Positions 48,434 to 56,390 of a DNA stretch of 61,784 nt are shown in pieces. A program made the position numbers and the translations under genes. The stretch lies in assembly GCA_900752215.1 (NCBI GenBank), contig CAADUO010000024.1, forward strand, positions 1 to 61,784, given 5' to 3'. Source of the DNA: an uncultured Collinsella sp. (GTDB taxonomy: Bacteria > Actinomycetota > Coriobacteriia > Coriobacteriales > Coriobacteriaceae). The notes beneath the pieces are model-generated. The model was not told the DNA's origin and did not search any database. It saw nothing but the letters and a program-made list of their open reading frames with translations. Numbering within the stretch: position 1 is the first letter of the stretch; each line of letters starts with the position of its first letter.

Positions 48434-48949
48434 TTACTCGTGCTGGCTGGTGCGGTGCTCGTACTCCTCGGGGGTGATGACGTCCTCGATGCGCAGGTTG
48501 ACGCCCGCCACCTCAAGGCCGGTCATCGCGGCAAGGCGCTCGGTGACACGTGCCTTGACATCGTCGAAGATCGCGGGCGCATAGGCACCGTACTCGATGA
48601 TGACGGAGATGTTGACGACCACGCGATTGTCATCGGTGACCTCGACCGTCACGCCCTTGGTCAGATTCTCGGCACCAAACTGCTCCTGCACAAAATGCAT
48701 GAGGTTACCCTTCATGCCCAGAACGTGCGGAACCTCGCGGGTGGCCATGGCAACGATCTTTTCGATCACACCGTTGGAATAGGTCAGCGAGTCCTCGGAC
48801 TCGTCCGCTTCCTCGTCATCCTCATCCACATCGGACTCGGCCTCGACGAGCGCCTCATCCTCGAGCGTTACGTCCTCGGCCTCGGCGACGACCGCCTCGT
48901 TCTCCTCGAGCTCGGTATCGGCCACATCGACCTTCGTATTAAAAGCCAT
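48434..48949 (-). CDS. asp23: Asp23/Gls24-family envelope stress protein
   Basis: A 171-residue protein. Residues 1 to about 55 are a very acidic tail; the Asp23 domain follows: LTYSNGVIEKIVAMATREVP, then VTDDNRVVVNISVIIEYGAY and VNLRIEDVI. In Staphylococcus, Asp23 is held at the membrane by AmaP and eases cell-envelope stress. It is third in amaP-DUF2273-asp23, which supports the same role. Its stop codon abuts a repeat hairpin. Confidence 0.9.
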   Translation of the reverse strand: MAFNTKVDVADTELEENEAVVAEAEDVTLEDEALVEAESDVDEDDEEADESEDSLTYSNGVIEKIVAMATREVPHVLGMKGNLMHFVQEQFGAENLTKGVTVEVTDDNRVVVNISVIIEYGAYAPAIFDDVKARVTERLAAMTGLEVAGVNLRIEDVITPEEYEHRTSQHE

Positions 48950-48993
48950 GGTTCCTCCTTATGCCTGCCGCGGATGCGACAGTCGAATACATA

Positions 48994-49371
48994 TTAGCGG
49001 CCGCTAAACAGACGACCGAAGAAGTTGACGATCCCGTTCTCGCCGTCGCGAATTTGGCCGATCACAGCGCCAATCAGCACGAAGAATGCAATGACGAGCG
49101 TATCCCACAGGCCGAGCGTGAGCACCAACACGGCAAGGATAAAGCCAGCGACGGCACCGAGCGTGGTGTTGGGATGACGCACAGCATAGCTCCAGATGGC
49201 AGCGCCCGTACCCTTGATGAGACCCATAGCCTCGTCAAAATCCGCGGCCGCCGCATCTTGCAACTCGGTTGCCTCTGCTTTGGAATCAACAGGTTCGCTC
49301 GCCGGTGTGGCGCTCTGGTCAATCGTCAGGCGCGGCGTACGAGCGGTCTTATCTTGATTGGTATCACTCAC
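48994..49371 (-). CDS. DUF2273 small membrane protein of the Asp23 operon
   Basis: A 125-residue protein with two transmembrane helices (NTTLGAVAGFILAVLVLTLG and LVIAFFVLIGAVIGQIRDG) matching DUF2273, normally found beside amaP and asp23. The start is GTG 49371 with GGAGG 6 nt upstream; it overlaps the amaP stop codon by 8 nt. The N-terminal roughly 60 residues are soluble and poorly conserved, longer than in typical members. Confidence 0.85.
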   Translation of the reverse strand: MSDTNQDKTARTPRLTIDQSATPASEPVDSKAEATELQDAAAADFDEAMGLIKGTGAAIWSYAVRHPNTTLGAVAGFILAVLVLTLGLWDTLVIAFFVLIGAVIGQIRDGENGIVNFFGRLFSGR

Positions 49372-49909
49372 CGGAAACCTCCACGGTCTGGACGGTAGTC
49401 TTGGACGGCAAAAAACGGACGCGCGTGGTCGTACCCGGCGTGCCGAGCATGGTGTCGCAAGCTTCCTCGATGCGCTGCTGCATCGCGGTAGCCAGAGATG
49501 CCACGTCCTTATCGTCAAGCGCGATAGCCTCGACCTTAAATCGGACGTGCGAATCGTCGGGGCCTTGGACGCGGGCCTCGACATGCTCGACCATCACGCG
49601 GTCGTCGCGCTCGGCAGCAGCCCTAGCACACGAAGAAAGCGCCGCAAGGGTGACCTCGATATTGCGCTCCCCCGCCGGATGCACGCAGGACGGCTCGCGA
49701 CGAGCAAACATCAGGCGGAAGAAGCTTACCAGCACGCCAATCGCCACAACTCCGCCGCATGCCGTCACGACAATGCGCGGCATGGGGTCGCGCATCAGCA
49801 GCATAAAGCGATACGTATACGGCCCCCAAAACTGGCAGACAAGCGTACCCAGCGCCACGATGGCGGCGGCAAGATACACGATCGCTAGGGCTCGTTTGAG
49901 TACGCGCAC
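49364..49909 (-). CDS. amaP: Alkaline shock response membrane anchor protein AmaP
   Basis: A 181-residue protein with two N-terminal transmembrane helices (ALAIVYLAAAIVALGTLVCQ and IVVTACGGVVAIGVLVSFFR). A soluble alpha/beta domain resembling Asp23 follows (NIEVTLAALSSCARAAAERD onward). It should anchor Asp23 at the membrane. It is first in a tightly overlapping operon with DUF2273 and asp23. Start ATG 49909 follows GGGAGCGCC. Confidence 0.82.
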   Translation of the reverse strand: MRVLKRALAIVYLAAAIVALGTLVCQFWGPYTYRFMLLMRDPMPRIVVTACGGVVAIGVLVSFFRLMFARREPSCVHPAGERNIEVTLAALSSCARAAAERDDRVMVEHVEARVQGPDDSHVRFKVEAIALDDKDVASLATAMQQRIEEACDTMLGTPGTTTRVRFLPSKTTVQTVEVSGE

Positions 49910-49968
49910 GTGGCGCTCCCTTCAAATCTCGGCTCTCGAAATGCAAAACGGTTCGCATCATTATAAAA

Positions 49969-50006
49969 GAGCCGGGTCCGGTGCTCTACGCACGCGGATC
50001 CGGCTC
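49969..50006 (-). terminator. Terminator of yebC
   Basis: The arms GAGCCGGGTCCG and CGGATCCGGCTC pair with one mismatch and are followed on the minus strand by TTTTATAATG. It lies about 70 bp after the yebC stop. Confidence 0.75.
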
Positions 50007-50075
50007 ATCTATTCCACGAGGCTTGCATGCTCGCTTCATTATGCCCAGATATGCACGGCTTAACCCGTGCGGGCG

Positions 50076-50882
50076 CTACTCCTCCTCGAGGGCAGCGATG
50101 ACCTCGTCGGTCATGTCCATGGTGCTGTAAACATCCTGGACGTCGTCGAGCTCCTCAAGACGGTCGATGAGGCGCTGAACCTTCTTGGCATCGGCGCCAG
50201 AAACCTCGGTCGGGGTGGTCGGGACCATGGTGGTCTCGGAGCCCTTGACCTGGACGCCCTGCTCCTCGAGCGCCTTGGAGACAGCCATAACGTCGTTGGC
50301 AGCAGTCCAGACGATCCACTCCTCGCCGGCGTCCTCGTAGTCCTCGCCACCGGCCTCGGCGATGGCCATCATGAACTCATCCTCGTCACCGGCAGCACCG
50401 TTGGCGATCATGGTCTCCTTCTTGGCGTTCTCGTCCAGGATCTCCTTGGCGACGACGATCTGGCCCTTGCGCTCAAACTGGAAGGCGACGGAGCCGGAGG
50501 TGCCCAGGTTGCCACCAGCGTGGGAGAAGGCGGAACGGACATCAGCGGCGGTACGGTTGCGGTTGTCGGTCAGGCAGTCGACGTAGACGGCGACACCGGC
50601 GGGACCGTAGCCCTCGTACACGATGTTCTCGTAGACGGCAGCGTCGGCACCCGAGCCAAAAGCCTTGTCGATAGCGGACTTGATCTTGTCCTTAGGCATG
50701 GACTGAGCCTTGGCCTTGGCAACGGCAGCGGCGAGGCTGGCGTTGTTCTCGGGCAGCGGGTCGCCGCCGAGACGGGCAGCAACGGTGATGTTGCGGCTGA
50801 GCTTGGAGAAGAGGGCGGAACGCTTGGCGTCCTGCGCGCCCTTACGATGCTTGGTTGTGGCCCACTTAGAGTGTCCGGACAT
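50076..50882 (-). CDS. yebC: YebC/PmpR-family translation/transcription factor
   Basis: A 268-residue YebC family protein. The N-terminus is diagnostic (MSGHSKWATTKHRKGAQDAK), followed by RSAFSHAGGNLGTSGSVAFQ. A central insertion (ENAKKETMIANGAAGDEDEF) makes it about 20 residues longer than usual. YebC proteins were annotated as transcription regulators; members have since been linked to translation of proline-rich stretches. That role would suit this genome's Pro-rich proteins (45728), but this is inference. Confidence 0.92.
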   Translation of the reverse strand: MSGHSKWATTKHRKGAQDAKRSALFSKLSRNITVAARLGGDPLPENNASLAAAVAKAKAQSMPKDKIKSAIDKAFGSGADAAVYENIVYEGYGPAGVAVYVDCLTDNRNRTAADVRSAFSHAGGNLGTSGSVAFQFERKGQIVVAKEILDENAKKETMIANGAAGDEDEFMMAIAEAGGEDYEDAGEEWIVWTAANDVMAVSKALEEQGVQVKGSETTMVPTTPTEVSGADAKKVQRLIDRLEELDDVQDVYSTMDMTDEVIAALEEE

Positions 50883-51012
50883 ACGTGTCTCCTATCGGTT
50901 TCGACCTAAAGCCCAGCGCAGATGCTCGGGCAATATAAACAAACGTCGTTATGATATACCTACTGGCCTGCGAGATAAACCCCAAAATGAAGGCGTCGTG
51001 ATGATGGCCCCT

Positions 51013-51045
51013 TTGGTGCAAAGAAACCTGACCCCAATGCACCAA
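51013..51045 (-). repeat. Stop-codon-abutting hairpin repeat, copy f (3' end of DUF6020 gene)
   Basis: TAAC is followed by TTGGTGCA, a loop with TTGGGGTCAGGTTTC, and TGCACCAA. Its stem is that of copy a (15199), with GGGGTCAGG in place of GGGGACAGG in the loop. Confidence 0.8.
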
Positions 51046-51046
51046 G

Positions 51047-53230
51047 TTAGGACCAGAAGAAGTCGCTGCGGGTGACGGTGGCGCCGATGGCGAAGGGCAT
51101 GCAGGCGATGACCGGATACAGGTAGCGCATGTAAGTCGAGCCGTTGCACGGGCCAATCAGGCACACGGCGAGCACGCCCAACAGCGGCACCCAGATCGCC
51201 AGCGCACGCCATGAATGACGACGCAGCAGGTAGACCACCACGGCGATCATGATCCACACATAGGTGGCCGAGCTCATGGTGAGCGAGATAAAGGGAACAC
51301 GCTGCACCGCCACACGGTACAAATTGATCAGGTGGTCGCACCAGCGCACCACGTTGCTGTCAACCGGATGGAAGTCGAAGTACTTGAGGTTGTCGGGACG
51401 CGCCATGATCTCGGCACTACGCGCCGTGCTGTAGACCCAGGCATCGCGCGCGCTCGGATAAAAGTACCCGTAGTAGTTATTGATGAGCGCCGAGATATAG
51501 CACTCGGGATCCTTCTTAAACATCTGAGCCCACACCTCAAAATAGGCCTTGATGTCCTCCTGCGAGGCGTACTCGTTAAAGCAGTTCTTGACGGCATCGG
51601 ACTTGTCGGGGTTGTAGCGGCGGCCCAGGTTCTCGTACTTGAGTACGCGATCGATCACGGCACGCTCTTCATCGGTCACCGAACCGTCGCAAGGAGCCTC
51701 CACGATGGTGCCGTCCTCCTTAACCGTGGGGTTGACGCCCGAGTTGAGGCCGTCGTGCTTTTGGACGAAACGAGCCGTCTGCTGGAACGGAATCGAGAGG
51801 ATTTCGCGCTTGGAACCAGGCGTGATATCGTGCGCCGGCATAAAGACCTTGGTGAAGTACATATTAGAGGCAAGGCAGAGCGCGAGCACCGCGAGAACGC
51901 CAACCCAACGGAAACGCGGGATGGCGCCCGAAGGCGCAGCACCAGTCTGCTTGGCTGCACGACGAGCCACATGCACGTCCCATACGCAAAACGCCGCCGC
52001 GATTACGCATGCCGCCAGGGGAAACACCAGACCGCCGTTGCGCAGGAACGTGGAACCCATGGCGCCCAGAGCGAGCAGCAGCCAGTCGTGGCGCGCAAAG
52101 AGCACGGGTCTCTGCTCGCCCGCACGCTCGGCATTGGCATCGCGACGGGGCAGGCCGCATGCCACGAGCTTCACGGTCTGCACCAACAGCACTAAAAACG
52201 CGTCGGCAAACAGCACATCTTTGGTGAGCAACGCCGCGTAGTTAGAGAACATCGGCATAAACACAAAGAACAGCAAGATCACGCCGCGGACCGGCAGGCT
52301 CACGCCCAGCTTGCGCAGCGACGAGATGGAATAGGCCATGCAGGCGGCCGTAATGACGAACTGGGCGCAAGTGTAGATGGCAAGACCTGCGTTGGCGCTA
52401 TTGAACAGCGAAAGCCCCAGCTGGACGCATGAGCCGATAATGGCCGTGTGCACCACGGGGTGATGTCCGTTGAGCAACACATTGGGATTGAGCAGACGCA
52501 GGTAGTCACTCGTGCCGTTGGGGTAGTTGAACCACTGGCGAATCTGCGCACCCGTATCTCCCATAAAAAGACCGGGCAGCGAAGCGATGAGCGTGGGCGC
52601 CCAGGCGATCATAAGCACCAGGAAGGGCCCGGCAAAGGGATGGACCGAGAGCACGGCGTGAGTCACACGCCATACGCGGCCAAAGTGCGCTTCGGAAAAC
52701 GGAATGCGCCGAGAGCTCAGCCAATCTAGACACTCAAAGGCAAGGTAGAAGGCAACGACCGCCAAGAGCATCCAGCCCGCGCCGCCAATCCAGGCGCAGA
52801 TGATGCGGGCTTTGTCGCCAAGGACAATCTCGGCCGAGTCGGTGAGATCGTAGCTGCGGCCGAACACCATGCAGATGGCGAAGAACAGCGACGGCAGAAT
52901 GATCGATGGACGCCAGGTGTCGCCACGGCCAAAGAACACGTAGCGAAACGGCAAGGTGAGCAGGCAGGCAAGTGCAAGCAACATGACCGCGTCGGTATGG
53001 CCGGCAAACGAGAGGAGCACCTCGTAGCACACGTACAGCATGCCCGAGGCTTTGGGGTCAATCGCCAAGACTGCGTTGCTCGACACCGGGGCGGGATCGA
53101 TGGAAAACGCCGTGGTCGCCAACAGCGCGAGCAAAAATGCGATGAGCGTCTGCTTGGCGGGGTAGCGCTTAAACCAGACGATGCGGGCAGCGTCGCGCGC
53201 AGCCGTTGTGGAGAGATCGGAATCCTTCAC
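51047..53230 (-). CDS. DUF6020-type polytopic membrane protein
   Basis: A 727-residue protein with about 12-14 hydrophobic segments and one large soluble region (about 455-600). It contains YEVLLSFAGHTDAVMLL, a first-loop GLFMGDTGAQIRQWFNYPNG and HHPVVHTAIIGSCVQLG. The architecture resembles GT-C-type glycosyltransferases or polymerases, and I associate the pattern with DUF6020; the catalytic role is unknown. The start is GTG 53230 with only a weak ribosome-binding site. Its stop codon abuts a repeat hairpin, and another repeat lies just upstream of the start. Confidence 0.7.
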   Translation of the reverse strand: MKDSDLSTTAARDAARIVWFKRYPAKQTLIAFLLALLATTAFSIDPAPVSSNAVLAIDPKASGMLYVCYEVLLSFAGHTDAVMLLALACLLTLPFRYVFFGRGDTWRPSIILPSLFFAICMVFGRSYDLTDSAEIVLGDKARIICAWIGGAGWMLLAVVAFYLAFECLDWLSSRRIPFSEAHFGRVWRVTHAVLSVHPFAGPFLVLMIAWAPTLIASLPGLFMGDTGAQIRQWFNYPNGTSDYLRLLNPNVLLNGHHPVVHTAIIGSCVQLGLSLFNSANAGLAIYTCAQFVITAACMAYSISSLRKLGVSLPVRGVILLFFVFMPMFSNYAALLTKDVLFADAFLVLLVQTVKLVACGLPRRDANAERAGEQRPVLFARHDWLLLALGAMGSTFLRNGGLVFPLAACVIAAAFCVWDVHVARRAAKQTGAAPSGAIPRFRWVGVLAVLALCLASNMYFTKVFMPAHDITPGSKREILSIPFQQTARFVQKHDGLNSGVNPTVKEDGTIVEAPCDGSVTDEERAVIDRVLKYENLGRRYNPDKSDAVKNCFNEYASQEDIKAYFEVWAQMFKKDPECYISALINNYYGYFYPSARDAWVYSTARSAEIMARPDNLKYFDFHPVDSNVVRWCDHLINLYRVAVQRVPFISLTMSSATYVWIMIAVVVYLLRRHSWRALAIWVPLLGVLAVCLIGPCNGSTYMRYLYPVIACMPFAIGATVTRSDFFWS

Positions 53231-53253
53231 AGTCCAAAGAGCCTTTCTAGAAA

Positions 53254-53296
53254 CCTGCCAAAAAGGGACAGGTTTATTTTGGCAGGTTTTATCTGG
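53254..53296 (+). repeat. Solo hairpin repeat, copy d (plus orientation)
   Basis: CCTGCCAAAA, loop AGGGACAGGTTTA, TTTTGGCAGG and TTTTATCTGG lie on the plus strand. It is the most perfect copy but opposite in direction to both flanking minus-strand genes and not at a stop codon (preceded by CTAGAAA). Confidence 0.85.
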
Positions 53297-53334
53297 GGAA
53301 ACGTTACGGTTCTGTCATCGTTGCCCAGCGAATC

Positions 53335-53363
53335 ACCACAAAGGTGCCTGTCCCCTTTGTGGT
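53335..53363 (-). repeat. Stop-codon-abutting hairpin repeat, copy e (3' end of lgt)
   Basis: The lgt TAA plus CT is followed by ACCACAAAGG, loop GGACAGGCA, and CCTTTGTGGT. The stem differs from all other copies while the GGGGACAGG core is kept. Confidence 0.8.
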
Positions 53364-53365
53364 AG

Positions 53366-54187
53366 TTAGGCGTCGAGGTAGATGCGCTGGGGCCGGTTGC
53401 GGCGACGAGCAAAGATGATGAGCGCCAGGCCCGCGATTACGAGCGGCAGGCTCAGCAGCTGGCCCATGGTGATGACGCCGCCAAGCAGATAGCCCAGCTG
53501 GGCATCGGGCACGCGCACAAACTCAATGAGGAAGCGGACGATGCCGTAACCCATCACAAACACGCCCATAAACGTGCCTTGGGGCAGCAGCGGCTTTTTG
53601 CGGCTGAGCACCTGCAGAATGCAAAAGAGCACGATGCCCTCAAGAAATGCCTCGTAGAGCTGGGAGGGGTGACGCGGCATATCGCCCGCGGTGCCACCGA
53701 AGACCACGCCCCAGGGCAGATCGGTCGGCTTGCCCCACAGCTCACCGTTGACAAAGTTGGCACAACGGCCCAGGCACAAGGCCAGCGGCGCGCCGATGAC
53801 AGCAAGGTCTGCCAAAGTCCATGCGTCGAGCTTATACATGCGGCACACGATGATGCCGCCGATAATGCCGCCCACCAAACCGCCATGGAAGCTCATGCCG
53901 CCCTCGTTGGTGGCAAAGATCTCGAGCGGGTGCGCCCAGTAGTAGCCATCACCGTAAAAGACGACGTAGAACAGGCGCGCACCGATAATGAGGCCAAAGA
54001 CCACACCGACCACGACACTCGTCAGGTCGTCAATCGTGATGTTAAAGCCCCAGCGACGCTGTGTGCGGTACATGACGACCGCCGTGAGCAGAGCGCCGAC
54101 CACGTAGGCCAGGCCGTACCAGTAGATGGTGATGGGGCCCGCCGAGATCGCGACAGGATCAAGCATATGGTAGAAGTCGTTGAGCAT
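53366..54187 (-). CDS. lgt: Prolipoprotein diacylglyceryl transferase
   Basis: A 273-residue membrane enzyme that adds diacylglycerol to the lipobox Cys of prolipoproteins. Signatures: ITIYWYGLAYVVGALLTAVV, MSFHGGLVGGIIGGIIV and the Lgt motif LCLGRCANFVNGELWGKPTD (Arg and Asn essential in E. coli Lgt), then RHPSQLYEAFLEGI. About seven transmembrane helices. ATG 54187 follows GGAGGG. The gene ends in a repeat hairpin. Confidence 0.95.
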   Translation of the reverse strand: MLNDFYHMLDPVAISAGPITIYWYGLAYVVGALLTAVVMYRTQRRWGFNITIDDLTSVVVGVVFGLIIGARLFYVVFYGDGYYWAHPLEIFATNEGGMSFHGGLVGGIIGGIIVCRMYKLDAWTLADLAVIGAPLALCLGRCANFVNGELWGKPTDLPWGVVFGGTAGDMPRHPSQLYEAFLEGIVLFCILQVLSRKKPLLPQGTFMGVFVMGYGIVRFLIEFVRVPDAQLGYLLGGVITMGQLLSLPLVIAGLALIIFARRRNRPQRIYLDA

Positions 54188-54296
54188 GTCGACCCTCCTA
54201 CTCCCTACATACAAATGCGGCCGCGGGCCTTGCGCTCGCAGCCGCATATTTGGGCGTAACATCTATGCGGAGTATGCCGTCCGCAGCTTTCGCATC

Positions 54297-54575
54297 TTAG
54301 AATGGCGCGTACTCATCGTACAGGTCGTCGGTCTCGCCGGAGGCATTGACCTGCTCGACACGGGTAACGCCGGGCACATGCTCCTTGAGGATACGCTCGA
54401 TACCCATGGACAGGGTAAGTGCGCTCATAGGGCAGCCGGCGCAGGCGCCCTGCAGCTCCAGCTTGACGACGCCCTCGTCGTCGACGCCCACATACTCCAT
54501 ATCGCCGCCGTCAGCCTGCAGGTTGGGGCGAATCTCTTCAAGAACCTTCTTAAGCAGCTCTTCGTTAACAGCCAC
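54297..54575 (-). CDS. NifU-type iron-sulfur cluster scaffold protein (C-terminal domain only)
   Basis: A 92-residue Nfu-type protein: VLEEIRPNLQADGGDMEYVG, then LELQGACAGCPMSALTLSMG with the CxxC cluster ligands. It would carry a [4Fe-4S] cluster between dimers and pass it to client proteins. The length matches stand-alone Nfu domains. The acidic tail ETDDLYDEYAPF is unusual. It lies between lgt and dCMP deaminase. Confidence 0.92.
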   Translation of the reverse strand: MAVNEELLKKVLEEIRPNLQADGGDMEYVGVDDEGVVKLELQGACAGCPMSALTLSMGIERILKEHVPGVTRVEQVNASGETDDLYDEYAPF

Positions 54576-54693
54576 AGGGGCTCCTTTCTCACAATTACGC
54601 GGGCGCGCCCGCGGACAGGGGCTATGTTACTACAGCCATGTACCCGCTTAGGCGCCAGCCATGCGTGCGGACACGACTTTCACGAGCGGTCAA

Positions 54694-54712
54694 TTTGGGA
54701 CGGGTCTCTTTT
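54694..54712 (-). repeat. GGGACGGG-family motif downstream of dCMP deaminase
   Basis: GACCCGTCCCAAATTGACCG on the minus strand matches the ATTTGGGACGGGG repeats at 21540 and 56363; the flanking GTCAATTTGGGA also occurs at 56255. Confidence 0.4.
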
Positions 54713-54745
54713 GGCTGTTTTGCCGCCAGTTGGCGTTGCCACGCG

Positions 54746-55270
54746 CTACTGCTGAGCCTGTCCCCCGGTACCAATCTGGACATCGACGATGACCTGGCGG
54801 TAGCTGATGCCGCAGGAGTCGAGAATGCGGCGGCTGATACGGCCGTCGTCGGTGTCGGCATACTTATTGTCCAGGTAGACGACCTCGCCCACGCCCACCT
54901 GCGCCAGGATCTTGGCGCAGTCGTGGCACGGGAACAGCGTGACGTAGACCGTGGAACCCTCGAGATCCTTGAGCGAGCCACGGTAGTTGAGCACGGCGTT
55001 GGCCTCGGCATGGACCACGTAGTTGTGCTTGTCCTGCAGCGGGTCGTCGCTCGTACCCCACGGGAAAAAGTCGTCGTTGAGCGCCGAGGGTGTACCGTTG
55101 TAGCCCACCGAAAGGATGCGGTGGTTGGTGCTGGCGATGCACGCACCCACCTGCGTGTTGGGGTCCTTGCTGCGGCGCTGCGCGGCGATGGCCACGCTCA
55201 TAAAGAACTCGTCCCAGCTAATGACGTCCAGGCGCTTGCCTGACGAAGTTTGATGAAGATCGTCCGACAT
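54746..55270 (-). CDS. Deoxycytidylate (dCMP) deaminase
   Basis: A 174-residue zinc deaminase of the ComEB/dCMP-deaminase group, making dUMP for thymidylate synthesis. Zinc and catalytic motifs: VVHAEANAVLN (HAE) and VTLFPCHDCAKIL (PCxxC). The N-terminus SWDEFFMSVAIAAQRRSKDP and GYNGTPSALNDDFFPWG are typical. ATG 55270 with GGAGGTG upstream is preferred. The last codons (GTGGQAQQ) are encoded by DNA containing the GGGGGACAGGCTC repeat motif, so the C-terminus may have been changed by a repeat. Confidence 0.92.
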   Translation of the reverse strand: MSDDLHQTSSGKRLDVISWDEFFMSVAIAAQRRSKDPNTQVGACIASTNHRILSVGYNGTPSALNDDFFPWGTSDDPLQDKHNYVVHAEANAVLNYRGSLKDLEGSTVYVTLFPCHDCAKILAQVGVGEVVYLDNKYADTDDGRISRRILDSCGISYRQVIVDVQIGTGGQAQQ

Positions 55271-55354
55271 GGCAGACACCTCCGTAATCGCAATAGTTTG
55301 ACCCATTGTAGCAGGTGAAAGGTGGGGGCGTTTGTCCCACCGGCGCCCTCACTT

Positions 55355-56206
55355 TTACACGCGGCGGGGCTTTTGGTTGATGCGGTAGAGCTCGGCGAGA
55401 CCCCGCAGCGTCAGTGCGTCATCTACCGTCAGGCTGTGGCCGACCAACGCCGCGAGTGCCTCGGCATCGTCGCCGGTAATTACGATGGGCACGTCGCCCT
55501 CCCCCGCGGCCTTGGTCGCGCGCATCTCGGCGAGCACCATGTCGAGCATGCCGTCGATGCGGGCCACCTCGCCCAAGACTACGCCCGAGCGCATGGCCTC
55601 GCGCGTGTTGCGGCCGATGACGTGCGTTGGCGCCGAAGGCTCGACCTGCGGCAAACGCGCCGCAGCGGCCGAAAGCGACCGGGCACCGAGCGCCAGACCC
55701 GGCGCGATGACGCCGCCCACAAAGGTTCCGCACGCGTCGATGACCTCGATATTGGTCGTCGTGCCCAGGTCGATCACGATGCACGGAGAGCCGTAGACGG
55801 CACGGGCCGCCACGGCGTCGGCAATGCGGTCGGGGCCGATCTCGGCCGGGTCGTCGTAGTGGACGGGCATGCCGGTCTTAAGTCCCGGTCCCACCGTGAG
55901 CACGCGTCCCGTGCAGGTACGGGAAAGCGCCGCCTTCCACGGGCGCTCGAGCGCCGGCACCACGCAGCTCAGCACTGCGGCCGCGGGAACGAGTGCACCC
56001 GGCATGCCCGCATCGGCTGCCAGTGCGCACATGACCTGCGCGAGCCTCATGCGAGCCTCATCGGCCGTGATGCTCGACGGCGTCGTGATCTCGCACGTCG
56101 CAAGCGGACATTCCTGCGCCGCGGCCGAATCCTCGGCAAACAGGCCAAAGCGAATGAACGTGTTGCCCACGTCGACCGTCAATATATATGCGCACCCATT
56201 AAGCAT
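55355..56206 (-). CDS. coaX: Type III pantothenate kinase
   Basis: A 283-residue CoaX, phosphorylating pantothenate in CoA synthesis. ASKHA-fold motifs: ILTVDVGNTFIRFGLF (phosphate 1), IGPDRIADAVAARAVYG, VIDLGTTTNIEVID (phosphate 2) and GGVIAPGLALGARSL. ATG 56206 follows AAAGGAG. The family is insensitive to CoA feedback and needs a monovalent cation. It lies divergent from the OPT transporter gene. Confidence 0.95.
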   Translation of the reverse strand: MLNGCAYILTVDVGNTFIRFGLFAEDSAAAQECPLATCEITTPSSITADEARMRLAQVMCALAADAGMPGALVPAAAVLSCVVPALERPWKAALSRTCTGRVLTVGPGLKTGMPVHYDDPAEIGPDRIADAVAARAVYGSPCIVIDLGTTTNIEVIDACGTFVGGVIAPGLALGARSLSAAAARLPQVEPSAPTHVIGRNTREAMRSGVVLGEVARIDGMLDMVLAEMRATKAAGEGDVPIVITGDDAEALAALVGHSLTVDDALTLRGLAELYRINQKPRRV

Positions 56207-56264
56207 CGTCGGCGCTCCTTTCGTCTGCCCAGCAGTATATCCCGTAGGCAAGGCAGTCAATTTG

Positions 56265-56344
56265 GGATGATTATTCTGGGACGGGGATTAAAAAATCATT
56301 GTGTACCTAATGATTTTTTAATCCCCGTCCCAGAATAATCATCC
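56265..56344. repeat. Perfect 36-bp-arm palindrome between coaX and the OPT gene
   Basis: Arms 56265-56300 and 56309-56344 are perfect inverted copies, with an 8-nt loop (GTGTACCT). Each arm carries GGGACGGGG and ATTAAAAAATCATT. It lies inside a split copy of the GGGACGGGG repeat: TCAATTTGGGA on the left and GCCCCGTCCCAAAT on the right (56363-56390). Confidence 0.95.
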
Positions 56345-56362
56345 TTTGGCCGAGCCTGGGTC

Positions 56363-56390
56363 AGCTAAAAAAGCCCCGTCCCAAATGAGC
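56363..56390. repeat. GGGACGGGG-family repeat beside the OPT gene
   Basis: AGCTAAAAAAGCCCCGTCCC followed by AAATGAGCT nearly repeats 21535-21562 and has AGCT at both ends, allowing a small hairpin. Confidence 0.5.

Noticed and set aside
53254..53296. Reading repeat copy d as an ordinary terminator.
   Set aside because: It points along the plus strand where no plus-strand gene ends, so it is reported as a solo repeat.
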